64,000 nt of DNA from Nordella sp. HKS 07 (GTDB lineage: Bacteria > Pseudomonadota > Alphaproteobacteria > Rhizobiales > Aestuariivirgaceae), in assembly GCF_011046735.1 (NCBI RefSeq), contig NZ_CP049258.1, positions 620,001-684,000 on the forward strand, written 5' to 3'. How positions within the stretch are numbered: the stretch's first letter is position 1; the number at the start of each line of letters is the position of its first letter. A model generated the notes under the pieces. The model saw only the letters and a list, made by a program, of their open reading frames with translations. It had not been told where the DNA came from and made no database searches. The translations under genes and the position numbers were made by a program. Positions 56,870-64,000 of the stretch are shown here, piece by piece.

Positions 56870-57360
56870 CTCTCCCCGTCATCCCGGCGAAAGCAGGTAT
56901 CGTATGCACACATCTCGTGAGGGATGCGTCCTTACCCTCGCCCCGCTTTAGCGGGGAGAGGGAGGGGCCCATTGCACAGCAATGGGAGGGTGAGGGGCTT
57001 TTGCGAGATTGAGTTCGACCTCAGACAACTGAACTCTCTCGCAACAAGTATGCCTCACTGCGTCGGTGGCGGTGCCCCTCACCCTTCCCGCCGCTGCGCG
57101 TCGGGCCCCTTCCCTCTCCCCGCTGCGCTTCGCTTGCAGGGCGAGGGTAAAGCGGCAGGCCGGTCATCAGATGTGAATCCGATAGCGGCGAAAACCGGGA
57201 TCCATTGAATAGGAGCAAACGGGCAGTGCTGTCTGCGCTGCACCCAACGCGTCATCCCGGCGAAAGCCGGGACCCATTAGATAAGCACAAGCGGGCGGCG
57301 TTGGCCGCGCTGCGAGAATTTATTGGATCCCGGCTTGCGCCGGGATGACGAAATCAAAAA
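56870..57360. repeat. Intergenic palindromic repeat cluster
   Basis: Holds CCCCGCTTTAGCGGGG, CCATTGCACAGCAATGG and two copies of the TCATCCCGGCGAAAGCCGGGA-type palindrome in opposite orientation (about 57252 and 57327). These are REP-like elements of the order and carry no gene. Similar sequence ends the window at 63925-64000. Confidence 0.7.
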
Positions 57361-57372
57361 TGACTTGGCCCC

Positions 57373-57975
57373 TCACTGCCCGATGATCAGCGGATTGCTG
57401 CCGGCCGGCACCGGCTTCGACCAGAAGATCTGCACCGCCCATAATTCGTCGCCGCGCTGGATCACGCCGGTCGACACGAATTCATAGTCCCGCTTCATCA
57501 GATTGCGCCGGTGGCCGCTGCTGTCGAGCCACAGATCGAATAGGCCCTTCGCTTTGCTGAGGTCGGCCGGACCCTTCTTGCGGTCGCTGGCGGCATTTTC
57601 ACCGCGCGCTTTGTAGATCAGATCGGCCTGCGCATAGGCGTCGAAACGCTGGCCGAAGGAATGCCCCTGACGCGACGTATGGCGCGATTTCCCGGCGAAC
57701 ATCATGTCGGCCGCCTGGGCGCGGGCCGCCTCGCGCATCATGTCGCTGGCGATGAGCCCCTTGCGCCCATTGGACTGCCGGTAGGAAGAGGCGAGCTTGT
57801 CGAAATAGGCCTCGAAATCGGGCCTCGCCCGGCTGTTTCCGGGCAGGCTCGCCAGCACGGAGCGGGCATATTGGGCGTAATCGCCGGCTGCACCAGCCTC
57901 GCCCGAAAAGGCCCCCGTCCCCAGCACCGGGAGAAGAAGCAAAACACCTAGCACGGAACGACGGGTCTGGCTCAT
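57373..57975 (-). CDS. CAP-domain (SCP/PR1) exported protein
   Basis: About 200 residues. A Tat-like leader (MSQTRRSVLGVLLLLPVLGT) precedes a CAP domain with SRHTSRQGHSFGQR, AYAQADLIYKARGENAA, DLWLDSSGHRRNLMKRDYEF and STGVIQRGDELWAVQIFW. The His and Glu residues of the CAP cavity are present. Bacterial CAP proteins act outside the membrane with mostly unknown roles. The start at 57975 is preferred over 58119. It is divergent from the membrane protein gene. Confidence 0.85.
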   Translation of the reverse strand: MSQTRRSVLGVLLLLPVLGTGAFSGEAGAAGDYAQYARSVLASLPGNSRARPDFEAYFDKLASSYRQSNGRKGLIASDMMREAARAQAADMMFAGKSRHTSRQGHSFGQRFDAYAQADLIYKARGENAASDRKKGPADLSKAKGLFDLWLDSSGHRRNLMKRDYEFVSTGVIQRGDELWAVQIFWSKPVPAGSNPLIIGQ

Positions 57976-58057
57976 GGAGGGTCCCTGGATCATGTCGCGA
58001 CACGCCTTGACGGCGCCTTCGGGCTTTCTTATGGCGGAAGCACGAGGGAGAGACATT

Positions 58058-58852
58058 ATGACCCGCCAGCTTCCGGCCGGAACCTGCATCCGGCACGCCA
58101 TCAACAGTGTTCGCAACAATCTGACCTATGCCTTCCGCATCAGCTGGCCCTGGTATGTGATCGTCATTCCGCTGATCATCGTGGCGAATCTGCTCCTGAG
58201 CTACGCCGCCGGCGGCAATCTCTTTGAAGCCCCCGGGCTCAACCTCTTGAACAGCCTGATCAGCGGCCTTCTCATCGGTTTCGCTTTTGCGTCCATCGCG
58301 GTCAACTGGCACCGATACATCCTGCTCGACGAGGTGCCCGATGCACGCGGGATCCTGCGTGTCGATGACAAGACCTGGCGCTATTTCGGCAACATGCTGC
58401 TGATCTTCGTGATCCTGGTGGCGGCCGGCATGGTGATCGGCGTTCCTCTCGGCATCATTGGCGGCATCGCCTTCGCCAATGTGGCCGATTACCTGCCGAT
58501 CCTCCTTCTCCTCATCATAATTCCGGTTGTCAGCACCCTGGCATTGCGGCTCAGCGTGAAGCTGCCGGCGATAGCACTTGGCCGCGGTGATTTCGGGATG
58601 AAGCACGCCATGAACGCAACCAAGGACAATCTCCAGCCGATATTCCTGGTGGCGCTGTTCGAGGTGGCACTCTTCCTCGGCGCGATCGTCCTCATCGGCG
58701 CAATAAGCTATGCCTTCCATGTGGTGAGCCCGACGCTTGCCGCGGCCATCGCCTTCGCTCTGCAATTCGCGGCGAACTGGATCATCACCATCTTCAGTAT
58801 CACCGTCCTGACCTCGCTTTACGGCTTCTTCGTCGAAGGTCGCGATTTCTGA
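58058..58852 (+). CDS. Six-helix membrane protein, first of a tandem pair
   Basis: 264 residues with a short basic N-terminus (MTRQLPAGTCIRHAINSVRN), about six helices, SIAVNWHRYILLDEVPDARG between helices 2 and 3, and a conserved end (ITVLTSLYGFFVEGRDF). Not assigned to a named family by me. GAGGGAGAG precedes ATG 58058. The next gene is a clear paralogue. Confidence 0.7.
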   Translation: MTRQLPAGTCIRHAINSVRNNLTYAFRISWPWYVIVIPLIIVANLLLSYAAGGNLFEAPGLNLLNSLISGLLIGFAFASIAVNWHRYILLDEVPDARGILRVDDKTWRYFGNMLLIFVILVAAGMVIGVPLGIIGGIAFANVADYLPILLLLIIIPVVSTLALRLSVKLPAIALGRGDFGMKHAMNATKDNLQPIFLVALFEVALFLGAIVLIGAISYAFHVVSPTLAAAIAFALQFAANWIITIFSITVLTSLYGFFVEGRDF

Positions 58853-58908
58853 CACCGCGCGGCCACCGACGTGATGACGGACCAGCTCCACATCCACAGG
58901 AACACGCC

Positions 58909-59697
58909 ATGACCCGCCAGCTTCCGACCGGACTCTGCATCGAGCATGCCCTCACCAGTGTGCGCAACAATATCGGCTACGCCTTCCGCATCTCCTGGCC
59001 GTGGTATGTCGTCCTTGCCGTCGTGAACATCGGCATTCTTACATTTTCCGGCTACGCCGTCGCCGGCGGCATCGACGTTCATCCCGTCATCTTCATGCCG
59101 ATCATTCTCGTGATTGCCCTCATCAACATGCTGGCCTTCGCCTCCATCGCTGTCAATTGGCACCGTTATATTCTGCTCGACCAGGTCCCCACCGGCAGCG
59201 AGCTCTTCCGCCTCGACGGTTTGACCTGGCGCTATTTCGGCAACATCCTGCTCATCGGCTTGATCGTCGCCGTTGCCTTTCTGCTCCTGGTGCTGCTGTT
59301 GCAGGTCTTTGCGTCTCTGTCGACCATCACAAGCATAGCGGCCATCCTCATCGGGCTGGCCGGCCTCGTCTTCGCGTCGATCTCGATCTATCGTCTCAGC
59401 GTCAAGCTGCCGGCGGTGGCGCTCGGCCGGCGCGACTTCTCGCTCTCTCACGCCTGGGCGGCCTCGCGCGGCAACAAGCAGCCGATCTTCTTCGTCATCC
59501 TGTTTCAGTTCTCTCTGGCGATTGGCATCGCGATCGCCTTCCTCGCCCTCGACTTCGCGCTGGCGTTGATCGATCCGATCATCGCCTTTGTCGTCTCCCA
59601 GCTGTTGCAGATATTCGTCGGCTGGCTGCTCGTCATCCTCGGCATCACCATCCTGACCTCGCTCTACGGCTTCTTCGTCGAGGGACGTGATTTCTAG
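58909..59697 (+). CDS. Six-helix membrane protein, second of the pair
   Basis: 262 residues, similar along its whole length to the gene 56 bases upstream (same MTRQLPTG start, SIAVNWHRYILLDQVP, TWRYFGN, SVKLPAVALGRRDF, and end LTSLYGFFVEGRDF). A recent tandem duplication; the pair could form a heteromer. Function unknown. Confidence 0.7.
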   Translation: MTRQLPTGLCIEHALTSVRNNIGYAFRISWPWYVVLAVVNIGILTFSGYAVAGGIDVHPVIFMPIILVIALINMLAFASIAVNWHRYILLDQVPTGSELFRLDGLTWRYFGNILLIGLIVAVAFLLLVLLLQVFASLSTITSIAAILIGLAGLVFASISIYRLSVKLPAVALGRRDFSLSHAWAASRGNKQPIFFVILFQFSLAIGIAIAFLALDFALALIDPIIAFVVSQLLQIFVGWLLVILGITILTSLYGFFVEGRDF

Positions 59698-59790
59698 AGC
59701 ATCGGCCCGAGAAGCCTGTGGTCGGGCTTGACCCGACCATGCGCAGCGGTTCTCGGATGAGCCGATGCGTAAATCAAAGAGTTAGAGCGC
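59698..59790. repeat. REP-like palindromic element
   Basis: AGAGCATCGGCCCGAGAA...TTCTCGGATGAGCCGATGCGT with an inner GGTCGGGCTTGACCCGACC. It lies between convergent genes, so it may also act as a bidirectional terminator. Confidence 0.6.
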
Positions 59791-59808
59791 CGGAGCGTCT
59801 TGACCCGG

Positions 59809-60675
59809 TTAGCGCGCCGGATTCTTCGTCTTGATATAATCCACGATCACGCCGAACTGTTCTTCGAACAGCAGCATCGGCGGGTGGCCGCCTGCCATGT
59901 CGCCCACATAGGTGATAAGAGGCGACTTGGCCGCAAAAGCCGCATACTCCGCCGGCCAGCGAAGCGGGCTCGCGGCGCCATAGAGAAACATCGTATCGAA
60001 ACTGAGGCGCTTCAGCTTGTCGAAATGATCGAAATTCCAGACAGCACTTCCCGCCCGCAGCGCCACGGTCTCGGGATCGAAGCTGAAGACGAAGCGGCCG
60101 TCCTGAAGGCGATAGCGTTCACGGTCCAGATAGGCTTGGAACTCTTTCGGCACCCGCGTCAGTGTCGGACGCACCTTCGCGAGGAATTCGTTGCCCTCGG
60201 CCACAGAAGAGAATGATTGACCGATGAGTACCGCGAGCTTCTCGCCATAGAGAGGTATTTCGGGCGCCGATCTGACCGGGACATCGACGAGGACCGCTGA
60301 TCGTGGGCGAACGCTCAGCGACAGCAGGTATAACAGGAGAATCCCCCCTCCCCAGGAGGTTCCGACAAAATGTGTCACCGGCCCATGATAGCGTTGAACG
60401 ATCGCGGCAAGACATCTGACATAGGAGGTCCAGTCATAGGCACGGGGGTCGTTCAGATAATCGCTGTCGCCATGGCCGATCCAGTCGGGCGCCAGCACAT
60501 CGAAACCGGCCGAGTTGAGGCTCATCGCCATGGGCGCATATTCGGCGCCGTTCACGCCAAGACCGTGCAGGCAGATCACCTGGCCTTTCGGCCGTCCAAC
60601 GCGCCATTCCCGCAGGCTGATCACCACGGGCTTGTCCATGACCGTGACGTCGAGCCGTGTCTTGCGCTCGTTCAC
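59809..60675 (-). CDS. Alpha/beta hydrolase
   Basis: 288 residues with the alpha/beta hydrolase core: LHGLGVNGAEY (oxyanion hole), nucleophile elbow GTSWGGG with Ser, an acidic residue after the late helices, and the catalytic His in MAGGHPPML. A thioesterase or esterase role is likely. It is the last gene of a P450-ACP-hydrolase set, eight bases after the ACP gene, so release of an acyl product from the carrier is a reasonable guess. Confidence 0.8.
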   Translation of the reverse strand: MNERKTRLDVTVMDKPVVISLREWRVGRPKGQVICLHGLGVNGAEYAPMAMSLNSAGFDVLAPDWIGHGDSDYLNDPRAYDWTSYVRCLAAIVQRYHGPVTHFVGTSWGGGILLLYLLSLSVRPRSAVLVDVPVRSAPEIPLYGEKLAVLIGQSFSSVAEGNEFLAKVRPTLTRVPKEFQAYLDRERYRLQDGRFVFSFDPETVALRAGSAVWNFDHFDKLKRLSFDTMFLYGAASPLRWPAEYAAFAAKSPLITYVGDMAGGHPPMLLFEEQFGVIVDYIKTKNPAR

Positions 60676-60683
60676 GGGAGAAC

Positions 60684-60935
60684 TCAGGCGCGCTCGGGCC
60701 GCCGCGTCGCAATGAAGCGCGCCAGATTGCTCAAGGTCGCCTGCTTCATCACATCCGCCGGCTCGACGATGAAATCATAACGCTCCTCGAGCGCGACGCA
60801 GAGATCCATCAGCGTCAGGCTGTCGGCATTGAGGTCGGCGAATACGATATCTTCGTCCACCTCGCCGGCAACGTCTTGAACAAGCCCCAGCTCATTCAAA
60901 ACATTGCGCAGCTCGGCTTCGATTTTCTCACTCAT
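60684..60935 (-). CDS. Acyl carrier protein
   Basis: 83 residues, acidic, four-helix ACP with the phosphopantetheine site at Ser39 in NADSLTLMDL. It is not the main fatty-acid ACP by context. Its start overlaps the P450 stop (ATGA), so the two are translated together. Confidence 0.85.
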   Translation of the reverse strand: MSEKIEAELRNVLNELGLVQDVAGEVDEDIVFADLNADSLTLMDLCVALEERYDFIVEPADVMKQATLSNLARFIATRRPERA

Positions 60936-61954
60936 TGGATATGCTCTGTTCTCAGATGGCGCGGCATCACGAAAATGTTGCTCGGCTCGAACTCACAGGC
61001 AACCGAGGCCACCCGAGATGAAAACCTGCCGAAGGTCTCGATCATTGCGCGCCAGACGTCAAGGGAGATCGGACGGCCGAGGCAGGAATGCACACCGGCG
61101 CCGAACAGGGCCTGCTTGTTGACACCGCCGTTGTCGCTTATGGGCTGGAAATACAGCCTCACCCGGTCGCCGGCCGCGATCTTGTGCGCGCCGACCGGAA
61201 TTTCGGCCGCAGCGACCCGCTCGGCGATGGCGACTCCGGTTTCGGGCGGAAATTCGGGGAACTCGATATCGGCGAAGCGCCGGCCCAGATTCTGCTGCAG
61301 TACCGCGTGCAGGGAGGTTGCGAGCGTGCCGAGGAGCGAATCGCGCCCGAGCACGAGAAGGGCCACCGCCTGCGCCTGATCGACATCCGGCGCCGTCTCG
61401 GCGAGGCTCCGGCGCAATTGGTCGAGTTGCCTCTCGGCCTCGCCCAGAGCCGCAAGGCTGACGAAGCTATCGAACAGCCGCGTGATGACCAGCTTGGGAA
61501 ACGCGAGAGGGCCTGGGCAGCCGCACATATGGGCGAAGAGCTCGGATACGAGCGGCGAGAGCGCTGTGGATAACCATTCGGGATTGGCCTCGCGATCGAG
61601 CGGCGCGATATGGCGGGCCATCATATCCGGCATGGCGGCGGTGATCCGCGGCCGGCCTCGCGAAATTAGGTCGGCCAGGCCGCGCCGGATATCGCGATGA
61701 ACCTGTCCCTCGAGCAGCAAGGGAATGCAGCTCACCGCGAATATAAGATTGGGAAATTGCCGCTTGTAGCGGGCCTCGAGGATTCTGATGTTCGCAACGG
61801 TGTGCGGCACCACGAGCCGCTTATCGTCCCGCAGCAGGTCGATGACCAGCTCAGACTTGTAGACAATCCAGCTTTTCAATTCCTGGTTGAAGAATATATC
61901 TTCCCCGGCCTTGAACTCCGCTCGCCGAGACTCCCGATAATGCAGAGAGAGCAA
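60932..61954 (-). CDS. Cytochrome P450-like protein, short, without a clear ExxR motif
   Basis: 340 residues, shorter than the usual 400. The haem loop FGAGVHSCLGRP (Cys291) is clear, and LLVLGRDSLLGTL stands where the I-helix AGxDT motif lies. The expected K-helix ExxR is not found: the aligned segment reads EFPEFPPE. The N-terminal region is also reduced. It is translationally coupled to an ACP, as in systems where a P450 oxidises an ACP-bound chain. It may be a specialised or non-classical P450. ftsH ends 69 bases upstream on the same strand. Confidence 0.7.
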   Translation of the reverse strand: MLSLHYRESRRAEFKAGEDIFFNQELKSWIVYKSELVIDLLRDDKRLVVPHTVANIRILEARYKRQFPNLIFAVSCIPLLLEGQVHRDIRRGLADLISRGRPRITAAMPDMMARHIAPLDREANPEWLSTALSPLVSELFAHMCGCPGPLAFPKLVITRLFDSFVSLAALGEAERQLDQLRRSLAETAPDVDQAQAVALLVLGRDSLLGTLATSLHAVLQQNLGRRFADIEFPEFPPETGVAIAERVAAAEIPVGAHKIAAGDRVRLYFQPISDNGGVNKQALFGAGVHSCLGRPISLDVWRAMIETFGRFSSRVASVACEFEPSNIFVMPRHLRTEHIQ

Positions 61955-62023
61955 TCCAGACCCCTATTACCTCGCGACACAGGGCACGTCTATGGCATCC
62001 AAATCATGGCGCTGCAACAGTGT

Positions 62024-63838
62024 CTATTCGGCGGCCGCCTTCACCGGCAGCAGTGCCTTGAAATCCTCGGGCGTGATCGTTTCCTTTTCGAGCAGGATCT
62101 GTGTGCCCGCCTCCAGGTCCTTGGCCCGTGTCGTCAGGATCTTCTTGGCCCGCGCATAGGCCTCATCGATCAGTTTCTTGACCGCGAGGTCGATCTTCTG
62201 CGCCGTTTCGTCCGAGTAATCCTTCTGGCGCACACCCACCACATTGTCGGCGAGATAACTTGAGCCCTGGCGCTCGAACACCGCTTGGCCAAGCTCCTTC
62301 ACCATGCCGAAGCGCGTCACGATCTGGCGCGCTATGTCGGTGGCACGCGTGATATCGTCGGCGGCGCCGGTCGAGATTTCCTTGAAGATCAGCTCCTCTG
62401 CCGCGCGCCCCGCCATCAGCACCACCATGCGGTTCTTCAACTCCTGCATCGTGATCAGAAACTTGTCCTCGGTCGGACGCTGCATCGTATAGCCGAGCGC
62501 CCCGATCGAGCGCGGGATGATGGAGATCTTCTGCACCGGGTCCGCCCCCGGAAGGGTCGCGGCCGCCAGCGCATGGCCCATTTCGTGATAGGCGACGCGC
62601 TTCTTGTCTTGCGGATTGAGCACGCGGCTTTTCTTCTCGCTGCCGGCGACGAGGCGCTCGAAGGCGGCGAGGAAATCCGCCATGGTGACGCTCGGGGCGC
62701 CGCGCCTGGTCGCGAAGATCGCCGCCTCATTGATGAGATTGGCGAGATCGGCACCGGCGAAGCCGGTGGTCAGTTGCGCCAGCTGCTCGAGATCGACATC
62801 CTTGTCGGCCTTGATCTTCTTCATATGCATTTTGAGAATCTCGACGCGGCCAGATTTGTCGGGCCGGTCTACAACCACCTGCCGGTCGAAGCGCCCAGCG
62901 CGCAGCAATGCCGGATCGAGGATCTCCGGACGGTTGGTGGCGGCCAGCAGCACGATGCCTTCTCTCGGATCGAAGCCGTCGAGCTCGGTGAGGAGCTGGT
63001 TGAGCGTCTGCTCCTTCTCGTCATTGCCGCCGAAGTTGGGACCTGAGCGCGCTTTGCCGAGCGCGTCGAGCTCGTCGATGAAGATGATGCAGGGTGCGGC
63101 CTTGCGCGCCTGCTCGAAGAGATCGCGCACGCGGGCAGCACCAACGCCGACGAACATCTCGACGAATTCCGAGCCCGAGATCGAGAAGAACGGCACTTTC
63201 GCCTCACCCGCCACAGCCCTGGCGATCAGCGTCTTGCCGGTGCCGGGCGGGCCCACCAGCAATATGCCGCGCGGGATGGTGGCGCCGAGGCGCTCATATT
63301 TCTCTTTGTCCTTGAGAAAGGAGACGATCTCGACGAGTTCGGCCTCCGCCTCGTCGACACCCGCCACATCGGCGAAGGTGACGCCGGTATCTGTCTCGAC
63401 ATAGACCTTGGCCTTGGACTTGCCGACATTCATCATGCCGCCCAGCCCCTGCTTGTCGATGATGCGGCGGAAGAAGAACATGTAGAGAGCGAAGAAGAAC
63501 AGCACCGGCACGATCCAGGAGAGCAGCGTGGACAGGAAGCCGTCGCTCACCTGGCCGGAGAACTTCACATTGTTCTGCGCGAGGTCGTTGGCGATGTCGG
63601 GCTCGACCCTCGTGGTGGTGAAGAACTCCTTGCCGTTCTGCGGTGTCTTGAACTTGCCTTCGATCGTGTTCTGGCTGACCGTGACTTCGGTGATCTCGCC
63701 CTTCTTGAGCAGCGCCAGATAGTCCGAATAGGCGAGCGGCTCGACAGTGCGATAGGTCTGCCACCAGCCCTGGAGGAGGAGAATTCCCGCGAAGGCGAGC
63801 GCCACGTACCACAGATTGAACTGCTGCTTCTTGTCCAT
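62024..63838 (-). CDS. ftsH: FtsH-type membrane AAA+ zinc metalloprotease
   Basis: About 604 residues. Two N-terminal helices flank a periplasmic domain (residues 10-120), then the AAA module with Walker A GPPGTGKT, Walker [12 protein letters not shown], pore motif [12 protein letters not shown] and Arg finger region, then the zinc site HEMGH and a C-terminal helical part. It degrades membrane and short-lived soluble proteins such as RpoH. ATG 63838 follows GGAGG. The usual tilS-ftsH-glmM context is absent, so it may be a second FtsH of the genome. It could co-transcribe with the P450 set downstream. Confidence 0.9.
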   Translation of the reverse strand: MDKKQQFNLWYVALAFAGILLLQGWWQTYRTVEPLAYSDYLALLKKGEITEVTVSQNTIEGKFKTPQNGKEFFTTTRVEPDIANDLAQNNVKFSGQVSDGFLSTLLSWIVPVLFFFALYMFFFRRIIDKQGLGGMMNVGKSKAKVYVETDTGVTFADVAGVDEAEAELVEIVSFLKDKEKYERLGATIPRGILLVGPPGTGKTLIARAVAGEAKVPFFSISGSEFVEMFVGVGAARVRDLFEQARKAAPCIIFIDELDALGKARSGPNFGGNDEKEQTLNQLLTELDGFDPREGIVLLAATNRPEILDPALLRAGRFDRQVVVDRPDKSGRVEILKMHMKKIKADKDVDLEQLAQLTTGFAGADLANLINEAAIFATRRGAPSVTMADFLAAFERLVAGSEKKSRVLNPQDKKRVAYHEMGHALAAATLPGADPVQKISIIPRSIGALGYTMQRPTEDKFLITMQELKNRMVVLMAGRAAEELIFKEISTGAADDITRATDIARQIVTRFGMVKELGQAVFERQGSSYLADNVVGVRQKDYSDETAQKIDLAVKKLIDEAYARAKKILTTRAKDLEAGTQILLEKETITPEDFKALLPVKAAAE

Positions 63839-63899
63839 GCCGCGGCCTCCTGAAACTATTCTCAATGGCGAGCTTAACAAGGTGGCCGGGGAGAGTCAC

Positions 63900-64000
63900 C
63901 TTGAGCGGCCGCGCGCAGCCGTCGCCTCATTTCCCCCTCGCCCGTTGCGAAGCAATGGGAGAGGGTCGCCGAAGGCCGGGGAGGGCTCGTCTGGGTATCA
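63900..64000. repeat. REP-like GC-rich repeat at the window edge
   Basis: Contains CCCTCGCCCGTTGCGAAGCA and GGGAGAGGGTCGCCGAAGGC, similar to the cluster at 56930-57150. No gene. Confidence 0.4.

Noticed and set aside
57599-58897. Minus-strand open frame of 432 codons
   Set aside because: It covers the CAP gene in another frame and the reverse of the six-helix gene; composition is His/Asp/Arg-rich shadow sequence.

Overview
The window looks like part of the chromosome of an alphaproteobacterium, probably of the order Hyphomicrobiales (Rhizobiales). The reasons are an rpoH with an intact RpoH box beside an RluA-type pseudouridine synthase, a HisKA_2/HWE-type sensor kinase, Omp25/31-like barrel proteins, rhizobial-type palindromic repeats and a DUF6476 protein. 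I saw no rRNA, no CRISPR array and no recognisable restriction or defence system.

Layout. (1) About 0-22 kb is an old accessory zone. It has intact genes: a response regulator, a CarH-like B12/light-sensor regulator, a DUF1254/DUF1214 protein, an adenylate cyclase, a PfpI protein, an L,D-transpeptidase, YidB, GlsB/YeaQ and a PAS histidine kinase. They lie among many broken genes: a DUF1254 and GST fossil, a barrel protein, an alcohol dehydrogenase, a second cyclase, CsbD and a DUF6600 protein. It also holds a 1.2-kb non-coding tract with about seven tandem small-RNA-like units (5.65-6.9 kb) and a cluster of three tRNA 3' halves (7.2-7.4 kb). (2) About 22.07-53.43 kb is an integrative element in the 3' end of tRNA-Glu(CTC). 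An identical 46-bp direct repeat of the tRNA 3' half bounds it, and a tyrosine integrase sits just inside the left copy. Its left end carries a mobility module: integrase, a 223-aa unknown protein, a small HTH protein and a protein with family-A polymerase-like motifs. Its cargo is dominated by amino-acid, amide and ion handling: a PLP Orn/Lys/Arg-type decarboxylase, an AspT-type exchanger and GltS in one operon, then a periplasmic glutaminase, an asparaginase, two ion channels, an AI-2E-type permease, two copies of a DUF2092 + small secreted protein pair, and several fossils. (3) About 53.4-64 kb is core chromosome: tRNA-Glu, DUF6476, RluA-type synthase, DUF4239, rpoH, a CAP-domain protein, twin six-helix membrane proteins, and an ftsH-P450-ACP-hydrolase cluster. 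I see no frameshift there.

Working together. The decarboxylase/AspT/GltS operon, with glutaminase and asparaginase that release glutamate or aspartate plus ammonia, reads as a substrate-import, decarboxylate, product-export module that could consume protons and support pH homeostasis or energy. Glutaminase and asparaginase each have a single-base frameshift, so whether the module still works is open. The P450, acyl carrier protein and hydrolase genes touch or overlap and suggest oxidation of an ACP-bound acyl chain.

Many frameshifts affect zones 1 and 2 and none is visible in zone 3. That argues for real gene decay rather than uniformly poor sequence, although single homopolymer indels should be checked against reads.
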